From assembly GCF_001905385.1 (NCBI RefSeq), contig NZ_LIPF01000007.1:434001-498000 (forward strand): 64,000 nucleotides of DNA, in the 5' to 3' direction. This stretch comes from Streptomyces sp. CB02414. GTDB lineage: Bacteria; Actinomycetota; Actinomycetes; Streptomycetales; Streptomycetaceae. Positions 17,119 through 25,242 of the stretch are shown one piece after another. Within the stretch, counting starts at the first letter, position 1. Each line of letters begins with the position of its first letter. Both the position numbers and the translations under genes were made by a program. The notes under the pieces were generated by a model. The model ran no database searches. It saw nothing but the letters and a program-made list of their open reading frames with translations, and was not told the DNA's origin.

Positions 17119-18522
17119 ATGCGCATCAGGACCCTGCGGTCGAGGACGACCGCGGTCGGCGTCACGGCAGCCATGGGAATCGGGCTGCTCTCGGGCTGCG
17201 CGGGCAGCACCGGGCCCGGCACACCGGACCGTGAGATCACGGTCTGGTCGCAGGAGAACCTGCCCGACCGCGTCGCCGCGACGCAGAAGGTCATCGACGG
17301 GTTCGAGAAGAAGAGCGGCGTCAAGGTGAAACTCGTCGGGGTCGACGAGAAGCAGATGCCGCAGCTCATCATGTCCGCGGCGGCGTCGGGCACCCTGCCC
17401 GACGTCATCGGCGCCGCCCCCATGGGCCAGGTCTGGCAGATGTACACCAACGGCCTGCTGAACACCGACATCCCGAAGCGGATCGTCGACGGACTCGGGC
17501 GCGACACCTTCAACGCCAACGCGCTGGAGCTGACCTCCGACGGCGGCACCAGTCTGGGTGTGCCCTCCGACGCCTGGCTGCAGCTGCTGGTCTACCGCAC
17601 GGACCAGTTCGGGCAGCAGGGCCTGCCCGCTCCCGACACGTACGCGAAGGCACTGGCCGCCGCCAAGGCGCTGACCACCGGGGGCCACGACGGCATCTCC
17701 GCGGCCACCGATCCCAGCGACGCCTTCACGTCCCAGAGCTTCGAGAGCATCGCCCTGGCCAACGACTGCCAACTGGTCGACGACCGGCACGAGGTCGCCC
17801 TCGAGTCCCCGCAGTGCGAGGCCGCCTTCCGCACCTACGACCGACTCGCCCGCGTCTACGGCGCCCCGGGCACCCAGACCGTGGACTCCACCCGCGCGAC
17901 GTACTTCGCGGGCCGGTCCTCCATGGTCATCTGGTCGTCGTTCCTGCTCGACGAACTCGCCGGCCTGCGCAAGGACGCCCTGCCCAGCTGCCCCGAATGC
18001 GAGCAGAACCCGCGGTACCTGGCCGACAACAGCGGCATCATCACCGCGATGAAGGGCCCCGACGCGAAGGAGCCGGCCCAGTTCGGCGAGATCTCCTCGT
18101 GGGTGACCACGAAGACGGCCGAGACCGCGGCGTCCCGCGAGTTCATCGAGTACATGATGGGCACCGGATACGAGTCCTGGTTCGGCATGGCGCCCGAGGG
18201 CAAGATCCCGGTCCGCAAGGGCACGGCCGCCGACCCCGAGCGCTACCTCGACGCCTGGCGCCACAGCGACATCGGCGTCGACACCCGCGAGCCCCTCGAC
18301 GAGGTCTTCCCCGACAGCCTGCTCGACCAGCTCGCCGACGGCGTCAGCGACATGCGCCGCTGGGGCATCACCCAGGGCGAGGGAGCCCTGGTCGGCGCCA
18401 CCAACGGCGAACTCCCCGTACCGAAGGCCGTCGGCGCCATGACCAGCGGCCAGATCTCTCCGTCCGAGGCGGCACGCGACGCCGACGAAGAGGTCGCCGC
18501 CCTGAAGAAGTCCCTGCAGTAG
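17119..18522 (+). CDS. extracellular sugar-binding lipoprotein of ABC transporter
   Basis: A 467-residue family-1 solute-binding protein. The signal is MRIRTLRSRT plus a hydrophobic run and the lipobox LLSGC with Cys27. Typical blocks follow: ITVWSQENLPDRVAATQKVI, PDVIGAAPMGQVWQMY and GTGYESWFGMAPEGKIPVRKG. ATG 17119 is preceded by GAGGA. A longer GTG start at 17083 would bury the signal peptide. It heads the rightward operon with two permeases, a ROK regulator and a MocA-type dehydrogenase. The ligand is unknown but should be the substrate of the divergent glycosidases. Confidence 0.93.
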   Translation: MRIRTLRSRTTAVGVTAAMGIGLLSGCAGSTGPGTPDREITVWSQENLPDRVAATQKVIDGFEKKSGVKVKLVGVDEKQMPQLIMSAAASGTLPDVIGAAPMGQVWQMYTNGLLNTDIPKRIVDGLGRDTFNANALELTSDGGTSLGVPSDAWLQLLVYRTDQFGQQGLPAPDTYAKALAAAKALTTGGHDGISAATDPSDAFTSQSFESIALANDCQLVDDRHEVALESPQCEAAFRTYDRLARVYGAPGTQTVDSTRATYFAGRSSMVIWSSFLLDELAGLRKDALPSCPECEQNPRYLADNSGIITAMKGPDAKEPAQFGEISSWVTTKTAETAASREFIEYMMGTGYESWFGMAPEGKIPVRKGTAADPERYLDAWRHSDIGVDTREPLDEVFPDSLLDQLADGVSDMRRWGITQGEGALVGATNGELPVPKAVGAMTSGQISPSEAARDADEEVAALKKSLQ

Positions 18523-18552
18523 CCGCCCGCCTGCACCTCACGAAGGTCCCTC

Positions 18553-19572
18553 ATGACTACAGCCCCAGCCGGCGCACCGCAGCGCCGGGACACCGGCCCC
18601 CGGTCCACGGACGGGCCCGCCGAACCCCGCCGCCGTCCGATGACCGCCAGCCGCCGCGCCAACCGCGCGGGCCTCGCGTTCGTCTCCCCCACGTTCCTCG
18701 TGGTCCTCGTGGTGGTGGTGCTGCCCATCGCGTGGACCGTGCTGCTGGCCTTCCAGAAGGCCAAGCTCGTCGACATCCAGGGCATGGGCCTGTTCGGCAA
18801 CTGGTCCCTGGACAACTTCGCCCAGGTCTTCGACTCGGCCGGCTTCTGGTCCAGCCTGTGGACCACCCTGCTCTACACGGCGGGCTCCACGCTCGGCTCG
18901 GTCGTCCTCGGCCTGGTCGCCGCGCTCGCGCTGCGCAAGCCGTTCAAGGGGCGCGGGGTGCTGCGGGCCGCGATGCTGCTGCCGTACGTCGCGCCCGTCG
19001 TCGCCGTGGCCTTCGTCTGGGAGGTCGCGCTCAGCCCGCAGTACGGCGTGGTCAACGACTGGGGGCGGCGGCTGTTCGGCTGGGACGACCCGATCGCGTT
19101 CCTGTCGACCCGCGAGTACGAGGTGAACCTCCTCGGACTGCACTTCGACGTCCCGCTGGCGCTGCTGACCGTCATCGTCTTCGAGTGCTGGCGCTACTTC
19201 CCCTTCGCCTTCCTCTTCATCCTGGCCCGGCTGCAGGCGGTGCCGGACACCCTGGAGGAGGCCGCGCTGGTCGACGGCGCCACCGTCACCCAGCGCTTCC
19301 GGCACGTCCTGCTCCCCCAGCTGATGCCGGTCATCGCGCTGCTGTGCGTGCTGCGCTTCATCATGACGTTCAACAAGTTCGACGACGTCTACCTGCTCAC
19401 CGGAGGCGGCGCCGGCACCGACGTGGCCGCGGTGCGCGTCTACGACTTCCTCACCGCCCGCTACGACGTGGGGGCCGCGGCCGCCCAGGCGCTCGTCCTG
19501 GCCCTCGTACTGATGATCCTGCTGGGCCTCTACTTCAAGTTCTTCGGCAACAAGGTCCAGGAGGAAGCGTGA
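18553..19572 (+). CDS. sugar ABC transporter permease, MalF type
   Basis: A 339-residue permease with a long polar N-terminus (about 45 residues, Pro/Arg-rich) and six helices from GLAFVSPTFLVVLVVVVLP. The EAA loop reads LEEAALVDGATVTQRFRHV followed by LLPQL. It starts 30 bases after the binding-protein gene, with a GAAGGT site before the ATG. Its stop overlaps the next GTG. It forms the transmembrane pore with the next product. The ATPase is not encoded in the window. Confidence 0.93.
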   Translation: MTTAPAGAPQRRDTGPRSTDGPAEPRRRPMTASRRANRAGLAFVSPTFLVVLVVVVLPIAWTVLLAFQKAKLVDIQGMGLFGNWSLDNFAQVFDSAGFWSSLWTTLLYTAGSTLGSVVLGLVAALALRKPFKGRGVLRAAMLLPYVAPVVAVAFVWEVALSPQYGVVNDWGRRLFGWDDPIAFLSTREYEVNLLGLHFDVPLALLTVIVFECWRYFPFAFLFILARLQAVPDTLEEAALVDGATVTQRFRHVLLPQLMPVIALLCVLRFIMTFNKFDDVYLLTGGGAGTDVAAVRVYDFLTARYDVGAAAAQALVLALVLMILLGLYFKFFGNKVQEEA

Positions 19573-20453
19573 CCCAGAAGGCGGCCCTGAGCCGGGCCCG
19601 GTTCGAGGAGCGGTTCTTCGGCGTCGCGCGGTGGATCGTCATCGCGTTCCTCGCCGTGATCACCCTCCTGCCCTTCTACTACATGGTGCTGCTGTCGCTG
19701 AAGCCCATCGACGCGCTGCTGCTCGACCCGGGCTCCCTGTGGATCTCGGCGAAGGACTTCACCCTCTCCACCTACCAGGACGTACTGCGCTCCACCGACG
19801 ACGGCGGCCAGGGGTTCCTCAAGTTCCTGGCCAACTCCGCGCTCGTCTCCCTGGGTACGGTCGCACTGACCCTGGTGGCCGCCGTGCCCGGCGCCTACGC
19901 CGTCAGCCGGCTGAAGTTCTTCGGCCACCGCCAGGTCAGCGCCCTCTTCCTGGCCGTGTACATGTTCCCGGCGACCCTGCTGGCCGTGCCGCTCTTCGTC
20001 ATCTTCGCGAAGATCGGCCTGTCCTCCAGCCTGGTCGGTCTCGCCATCGTCTACGTCGCCCAGACCGTGCCGGTGTCGATCTACATGCTGAAGAACTACC
20101 TCGTCACCATCCCGGCCTCCATCGAGGAGGCCGCGGCGCTGGACGGGTGCTCGCGGCTGCAGACCGTCCGCAAGGTGATCCTGCCGCTCGCCCTGCCCTC
20201 CCTGATGGCGACCGGGCTGTACGTCTTCATGATCGCGTGGAACGAGTTCCTGTTCGCGCTGCTGTTCCTGGCCGCCGACCCCGGTCAGTGGACGGTCTCC
20301 CTGGGACTGGCCCAGCTCTCCAACGGCATCGAGGTGCCGAAGACGATCCTGATGGCCGGTTCCGTGGTGCTGACGATCCCCGTGGTACTTCTGTTCTTCG
20401 CCGCCGAACGACTGCTGACCGAGGGTCTGACCAGCGGCGCCGACAAGAGTTGA
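19569..20453 (+). CDS. carbohydrate ABC transporter permease, MalG type
   Basis: A 294-residue permease starting VTQKAALSRARFEERFFG. It has six helices and the EAA loop IEEAAALDGCSRLQTVRKV with ILPLALP. GTG 19569 overlaps the upstream TGA (GTGA) and AGGAAG lies just before it. The C-terminus ends FFAAERLLTEGLTSGADKS, typical of CUT1 permeases. It is 14 bases upstream of the ROK gene. Confidence 0.93.
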   Translation: MTQKAALSRARFEERFFGVARWIVIAFLAVITLLPFYYMVLLSLKPIDALLLDPGSLWISAKDFTLSTYQDVLRSTDDGGQGFLKFLANSALVSLGTVALTLVAAVPGAYAVSRLKFFGHRQVSALFLAVYMFPATLLAVPLFVIFAKIGLSSSLVGLAIVYVAQTVPVSIYMLKNYLVTIPASIEEAAALDGCSRLQTVRKVILPLALPSLMATGLYVFMIAWNEFLFALLFLAADPGQWTVSLGLAQLSNGIEVPKTILMAGSVVLTIPVVLLFFAAERLLTEGLTSGADKS

Positions 20454-20467
20454 GCCCTGGGGGACAC

Positions 20468-21670
20468 ATGATGACGTCGAGTCAGGCCAGCGCGGGCGCG
20501 CTGCTGCAGCTGATCCGCAGCGGCCGCGCCAACACCCGGGCCGACCTCCAGCAGGCCACCGGACTGTCCCGGTCCACCGTGGGTCAGCGCCTCGACCTGC
20601 TCAACCGCGCGGGGTGGCTGCGCCACACCACCGGCGAGTCCACGGGTGGCCGGCCGTCCCACCGGATCGCGTTCGACCCGGGCCACGCGTCGGTCATCGC
20701 CTTCGACCTGGAGACCCGGCACGCCCGCGCCGCCGTCCTCGACCTCGCCGGCACCATCCTGGCCGAGCACACCGGCCCGATGGACGTCGGCGAGGGGCCC
20801 GAGCACGTCCTGGACCGGCTGGCCGAGTGGTTCCCCGACCTGATCGCGGCGGCCGGCGTCCCGGCCTCCCACGTCGCGGGTATCGGGCTGTCGGTACCGG
20901 GGCCGGTCGACTGGGAGTCCGGGCGGGTGATCGAGCCGCCCATCATGCCGGGCTGGGACCGGTACCCCATCCGCGAGCGGCTGCGGAAGGCGTACGCGGA
21001 ACAAATGGGCCTGGACGCGGAGGCCGGCGCCGTCCCGGTACTCGTGGACAACGACGCCAACCTGATGGCACTGGCCGAGCACCAGGCCAACCACCGTGAC
21101 TGTTCGTCCTTCGTCCTGCTGAAGGTCTCCACGGGCATCGGCGCGGGCGTCGTCATCGGCGACACGCTCTACCGGGGCATCGACGGCGGGGCCGGCGACA
21201 TCGGGCACATCCGTCTGCACGACCGGTCCGACGCGCTGTGCATGTGCGGCTCCCACGGCTGCCTCGCGGCCGTCGCCAGTGGGCGGGCCATCGCCAAGGA
21301 GCTGTCCGCCCTCGGCCTCGACACCGCCTCGGGGCGGGACGTCCGGCGGCTGCTCAACGAGGGGCACCCGGACGCCGTGCGGCTGGCCCGCGAGGCCGGC
21401 CGGCGAGTGGGCGAGGTGCTGGTCACGGTCGTCACCCTGCTCAACCCTGGCGTGCTCATGATCGCCGGTGAGCTGTCCGGGGTGCCGTTCCTGACCGGGG
21501 TGCGCGAGCTGGTGTACCAGCGGGCGATGCCCCGCGCCACGGCCAACCTCCAGGTCGTCACCTCACGGCTCGGCGACCACGCGGGGCTCATCGGGGCCGC
21601 CGCCATGGTCGTGGAGCACCTCTACTCCCCCGCGGGCGCCGACGCGCGGCTCGACCGGCTCACGGCGTGA
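20468..21670 (+). CDS. ROK family transcriptional regulator
   Basis: A 400-residue ROK protein. Residues 1-75 form a winged helix (ADLQQATGLSRSTVGQRLDLL). Residues 80-390 are the sugar-kinase-like ROK fold with VDNDANLMALAEH, GGAGDIGHIRLH and the zinc motif CMCGSHGC (near residue 258). The zinc cluster and the DNA-binding domain together mark a repressor of the NagC/Mlc/XylR type. Its location inside the transport operon indicates local, probably self-inclusive, control through sites such as the inverted repeat at 17011-17065. The inducer is probably the imported sugar. Confidence 0.94.
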   Translation: MMTSSQASAGALLQLIRSGRANTRADLQQATGLSRSTVGQRLDLLNRAGWLRHTTGESTGGRPSHRIAFDPGHASVIAFDLETRHARAAVLDLAGTILAEHTGPMDVGEGPEHVLDRLAEWFPDLIAAAGVPASHVAGIGLSVPGPVDWESGRVIEPPIMPGWDRYPIRERLRKAYAEQMGLDAEAGAVPVLVDNDANLMALAEHQANHRDCSSFVLLKVSTGIGAGVVIGDTLYRGIDGGAGDIGHIRLHDRSDALCMCGSHGCLAAVASGRAIAKELSALGLDTASGRDVRRLLNEGHPDAVRLAREAGRRVGEVLVTVVTLLNPGVLMIAGELSGVPFLTGVRELVYQRAMPRATANLQVVTSRLGDHAGLIGAAAMVVEHLYSPAGADARLDRLTA

Positions 21671-21724
21671 GCGCGGCGCCGCCCGGACCGCGCCCGTCCG
21701 AGCCCCCACCAGAACAGGAAGACC

Positions 21725-22618
21725 GTGACCGCTGAACCCGCCCCCTGGACCGACCGCCCCGTAGAGGTCGGGCTCGTGGGTGCCGGCCCCTGGGCCCGGA
21801 CGATGCACGCCCGGGTACTCGCCGCCGGGCCCGAGACCCGGCTCACCGCCGTGTGGGCCCGCCGCACGGAGGCCGCCCGCGAGACCGCCGCTCCCTACGC
21901 CGCCCATGTCGCCGCCGGCTTCGACGAGTTGCTGGACCACTGCGAGGCGGTGGCCTTCGCCGTGCCGCCCGCGGTCCAGGCCGAACTGGCACCACGTGCG
22001 GCCGAGCGCGGCAAGGCCCTGCTGCTGGAGAAGCCGCTCGGCCCCGATCTGTCCGCGGCCCGCCGCGTGGCCGACGCGGTCACCGAGGCGGGCGTGGTCT
22101 CCCAGCTCGTACTGACCAAGCGCTACCACCCGGCCACCCGGGCCTTCCTGGCGGCCGCACGGGACTTCGAGGTGGCCGGCGCCCGCTCCCGCTACCTCCA
22201 CGGCGCCTTCCTGGGCGGTGACCTCGCCACCGGCTGGCGCTTGGAGCACGGGGCACTGCTCGACCTCGGTCCCCATCTGCTCGACCTGCTGGACACCGCG
22301 GTCGGTCCGATCACCGCCGTCCGCGCCACCGGCGACCCGCGCCGCTGGGCCGAACTGACCTGCGAGCACGAGAACGGGGCGGTGAGCCAGGCGTCGCTGT
22401 CCGGCTCCGTGGCCGTCCCCCGCACCCTGACCCGCGTCGAACTCTTCGGCGCGGCGCAGCCGCTGGTCTACGACACGGCCGGCATCGACCACGAGGAGTG
22501 CTGGCCGGTCCTGCGCCACGACTTCGCGACGGCCGTCCGCACGGGTACTCCCGGGCCGCTCGACGCGGGGCGCGGCCTGTACTTGCAGCGGCTGTTGGAG
22601 CGGGCCGCGCACGGCTGA
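21725..22618 (+). CDS. Gfo/Idh/MocA family oxidoreductase
   Basis: A 297-residue NAD(P)-dependent sugar or inositol dehydrogenase-like protein. The Rossmann fingerprint is VGLVGAGPWARTMHARVL (near residue 15). The family EKPLGP motif is at LLLEKPLGPDLSAARR (near 100) and the active-site region carries GALLDLGPHLLDLLD. It is shorter than the usual 330-390 residues because the C-terminal domain is compact. GTG 21725 follows AGGA. It ends the rightward operon and would cooperate with the MDR oxidoreductase and the isomerase. Confidence 0.88.
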   Translation: MTAEPAPWTDRPVEVGLVGAGPWARTMHARVLAAGPETRLTAVWARRTEAARETAAPYAAHVAAGFDELLDHCEAVAFAVPPAVQAELAPRAAERGKALLLEKPLGPDLSAARRVADAVTEAGVVSQLVLTKRYHPATRAFLAAARDFEVAGARSRYLHGAFLGGDLATGWRLEHGALLDLGPHLLDLLDTAVGPITAVRATGDPRRWAELTCEHENGAVSQASLSGSVAVPRTLTRVELFGAAQPLVYDTAGIDHEECWPVLRHDFATAVRTGTPGPLDAGRGLYLQRLLERAAHG

Positions 22619-22639
22619 CCGGCCGGACCGCGGGCCGGT
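22618..22639. terminator. inverted repeat between convergent genes
   Basis: ACCGGCC (22618-22624) and GGCCGGT (22633-22639) form a perfect 7-bp stem with an 8-base loop between the MocA-type gene and the convergent SDR gene. It is a likely bidirectional terminator without a U-tract. Confidence 0.45.
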
Positions 22640-22642
22640 GCC

Positions 22643-23572
22643 TCAGCGCGTGTCCGTCAGGCCGCCCGTCACGGCGACGACCTCACCGACGGTGAAACTG
22701 GAGTCCGCGTCGGACGCCAGGTACACGTACGCGGGCGCCACCTCCTCCGGCTGGGCGACGCGTCCCATCGGAGCCGAACTGCCGAGGTTGGTCAGGTAGT
22801 CGTCCGTGAACCGCTGGCCCGACAGGTTGAGCACCGTCCAGGTGGGGCCCGGTGAGACGATGTTCGCGCGGACACCGCGCTGGGCGAGGTGCGGGGCGAT
22901 GGACTTGGTGAAGACCACCAGGGCGGCCTTCGAGGCGGCGTAGTCCATCATGATCTCGCTGCCCTTGAGGGCCTCCTCGGAGGCGGTGGCGATCACCGCG
23001 TCACCGTGGGAGAGGTGCGGCAGGGCCGCCATGACCAGGTGGAAGTAGGCGTAGACGTTGGTCTTGAAGACCCGGTCGAAGTCCTCCGCCGTCAGGTCGG
23101 AGAGGCTGTTCTGGCTGTTGAGGTAGGCGGCGTTGCTCACCAGGACGTTGAGACCGCCGAGTTCCGCCACGGTGCGCTCGACGACGTCCGCGCAGAACGC
23201 CGGGTCGCACAGGTCGCCCGGCAGCAGGAGGCAGGTGCGGCCCTCCTTCTCGACCGCCGCGCGGGTCTCGTCGGCGTCGCCGTGCTCCTCGGGCAGGTGG
23301 ACGACGGCGACGTCGGCCCCCTCTCGGGCGTAGAGCACGGCGACCGCGCGGCCGATGCCGGAGTCGCCCCCGGTGATCAGCGCGACCTTCCCGGTGAGCT
23401 TTCCGGAACCGCGGTAGTTCGGGGCGAGGTAGCGCGGGCGCACCTCCATCAGCTCTTCCAGACCGGGCCGCTGCTGGCGCTCGAAGCGGTAGGGCGGGGT
23501 GATCTCCGCCTCCTCCTGGGGCATCGCCGGACGGTCGAGCGGTCCGCCGCCCATGCCGTTCCTCTCCGCCAT
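22643..23572 (-). CDS. SDR family oxidoreductase (YhdF/YhxD-like)
   Basis: A 309-residue classical short-chain dehydrogenase with an N-terminal extension of about 50 residues. The cofactor motif TGGDSGIGRAVAVLYAREGA is near residue 65. NAA in VLVSNAAYLNSQ is near 145, and the catalytic Tyr-Lys lies in MMDYAASKAALVVFTKS. The ending VAVTGGLTDTR is typical. ATG 23572 has GGAGG six bases upstream. A second ATG at 23554 also has a good site and cannot be excluded. Homologues are general-stress oxidoreductases; no substrate can be assigned. Confidence 0.88.
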   Translation of the reverse strand: MAERNGMGGGPLDRPAMPQEEAEITPPYRFERQQRPGLEELMEVRPRYLAPNYRGSGKLTGKVALITGGDSGIGRAVAVLYAREGADVAVVHLPEEHGDADETRAAVEKEGRTCLLLPGDLCDPAFCADVVERTVAELGGLNVLVSNAAYLNSQNSLSDLTAEDFDRVFKTNVYAYFHLVMAALPHLSHGDAVIATASEEALKGSEIMMDYAASKAALVVFTKSIAPHLAQRGVRANIVSPGPTWTVLNLSGQRFTDDYLTNLGSSAPMGRVAQPEEVAPAYVYLASDADSSFTVGEVVAVTGGLTDTR

Positions 23573-23671
23573 CACTGGCCTCCACACGATCGCTTGCACG
23601 GTCGGCGCCGTCGGCCGACGGCGCACAGAATCCGCATGTCCGGAGCTCAGGGCCTCAAACGACCCACCGGT

Positions 23672-23850
23672 TCAGTCGACGACCGCGGTGGCCTCGACCT
23701 CGATCAGGTGCTCGGGCACGTCCAGCGCCGCGACGTGAGCGTGGCGGGCGGCACCGGGGTCGTTCCCAGGACGTTCAGCTTCGTCACGTCCGCGAAGGAG
23801 GCACCGGCGGCGATCGACACCTGCCGGCAGACGTCGATCTCACTTTTCGG
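23672..23850 (-). pseudogene. remnant of a RidA (YjgF/UK114) family gene
   Basis: The leftward strand encodes EIDVCRQVSIAAGASFADVTKLNVLG, which matches the middle of RidA proteins. After GTTPVPP the sense continues in another frame as ARHAHVAALDVPEHLIEVEATAVVD and a TGA at 23674-23672, the RidA C-terminus. About 25-30 residues between VTKLNV and the substrate-binding Arg region are missing, the reading frame shifts, and the N-terminal third is absent. It is a relic and cannot encode a functional deaminase. Confidence 0.75.
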
Positions 23851-24013
23851 TGACTGAGGAACCCTTTGGTGACCGAGAAGTCCCGATGGCCGCGCCACCG
23901 CCGTGAGACACTTTGCCTCGCCTTTGCCTTCCGGGAACCCCGTGGCTCCCAGGGGCGTTCAGGCTGGTGAGAGTCAAGACGCATACACAGCAACAGAAGC
24001 CGAGGTGGCACGA

Positions 24014-24610
24014 GTGGCGATGTGGGACAAGATCAAGGACCAGGCCAAGACCTTCCAGCAGTCCCAGGGCACTCGGGGAGCAAGCGGTCACGGACAGCAG
24101 GGACACGGGCGGCAGGGGTACGGGCAGCAGGGCGTCGGCGGCGGGTCGGGGTCGTCGTCCTCGGGCGGTTCCAAGGCCCAGCTGATCGGGCTGTTCAAGT
24201 CCCAGCTGGCGTCGGTCAAGACCGAGCTCAAGAGCGGTGCCTACCGGGACGCCAGCATGGCCATGTGCGCGCTGGTCGCCGCGGCCGACGGCCAGGTGGA
24301 GCCGGCGGAGCGCCAGCGCGTGGAGGAGCTGATCGTCTCCAACGAGGTGCTGCAGAACTTCCCGGCCGACCAGCTCCGCCAGCGTTTCAACCAGCACGTG
24401 GACAAGCTCCTCGCCAACTTCGAGCTCGGCAGGAGCGAGGCCCTTCAGGTGATCGCCAAGGCCGCCAAGAAGCCCGCGGAGGCCCGGGCCGTCATCCAGA
24501 CCGGCATGGTCATCGCCGGTGCCGACGGGGTCTTCGAGCCGTCCGAGCAGTACGCGATCCGCGAGGCCTGCACCGCCCTCGGCGTGCCGCCGTCGGAGTT
24601 CGGGGTCTGA
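24014..24610 (+). CDS. TerB family tellurite-resistance-like protein
   Basis: A 198-residue protein. After VAMWDKIKDQAKTF comes a Gly/Gln/Ser-rich low-complexity stretch (residues 20-55), then a TerB domain (about 60-198). It holds ASMAMCALVAAADGQVEPAERQRVEEL and GMVIAGADGVFEPSEQYAIREAC, two acidic helix-turn segments typical of TerB metal-binding helices. GTG 24014 fits the GAGG spacing; ATG 24020 is possible. No other ter genes adjoin it, so this is a stand-alone member, probably in membrane stress or Ca2+-linked processes rather than tellurite resistance. Confidence 0.85.
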   Translation: MAMWDKIKDQAKTFQQSQGTRGASGHGQQGHGRQGYGQQGVGGGSGSSSSGGSKAQLIGLFKSQLASVKTELKSGAYRDASMAMCALVAAADGQVEPAERQRVEELIVSNEVLQNFPADQLRQRFNQHVDKLLANFELGRSEALQVIAKAAKKPAEARAVIQTGMVIAGADGVFEPSEQYAIREACTALGVPPSEFGV

Positions 24611-24611
24611 T

Positions 24612-25221
24612 CCCTCGACGCCGGCCTCGTGCGGCAGTCGGTCGCCGGGCAGTTCCCTCGGTGGAGGGGACTGCCCGGCGAGCGCTTCCCCTCCGGCGGC
24701 ACGGTCAACGCGATGGACCGGCTGGGCGACGACATGGCCGTACGGCTGCCGCTGGTGGCGGGCGGGGCCGGGGACGTGACGGCGGAGCGCGAGTGGCTGC
24801 CCCGCCTCGCGCCCCTGCTGCCCACCACGATCCCCGAGGCCGGGGCACTGACCGCACCCGAGCCGCTGGCCGGGGACCTGGCCCGCTTCGTCGCCGCCAT
24901 GCGCGACGTCACCCTGCCGGGCGCACCGGTCGCTCGTCGCGGCGGCCCGCTCGACGCGGGGACCCGGGCCGCCCTCGACGCGTTGCGCGCCCTTCCCGAG
25001 GAGGGCGTCGGCTGCGAGGCCCTGGCCGCCGTCTGCTTCCGGCCACCGCCCGTAAGGTCTTCCGCGAGACGCTGGGCGTGGACGACGCGACCTGGCGCCG
25101 CGGCCGGGCGCGGACACTCACCCAGGCACTGATCGCGCTCCCGTACGACCGCGGGACCAACCCCGCGATGGCGGGCAACGCCCGCCATGTCATCCGGGCG
25201 GTACTGGCGGAGACCTGCTGA
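24612..25221 (+). pseudogene. decayed aminoglycoside-phosphotransferase-family gene
   Basis: The frame from 24629 reads VRQSVAGQFPRW, GGTVNAMDRLGDDMAVRLP and EREWLPRLAPLLPTTIPEAG, the N-lobe of APH-like kinases. The segment with the hinge (normally a YPW...RWLPG-like block) is lost in frame between TTIP and EAGALTAPEPL. After CEALAAVCFRPPP the catalytic HxDxxxGN and DFG-like region is missing altogether. The frame shifts to ARKVFRETLGVDDATWRRG and ALPYDRGTNPAMAGNARHVI, the family C-terminus, ending at 25221. The start is also lost: an in-frame TGA precedes it, next to the TerB stop. With no catalytic loop it cannot be an active kinase. Confidence 0.8.
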
Positions 25222-25242
25222 ACCTCCGCCCCGACCGCTCCG

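Noticed and set aside
24014..24610. Tellurite-resistance operon
   Set aside because: Only one TerB-like protein is present, with no TerC, TerD or TerZ genes nearby.
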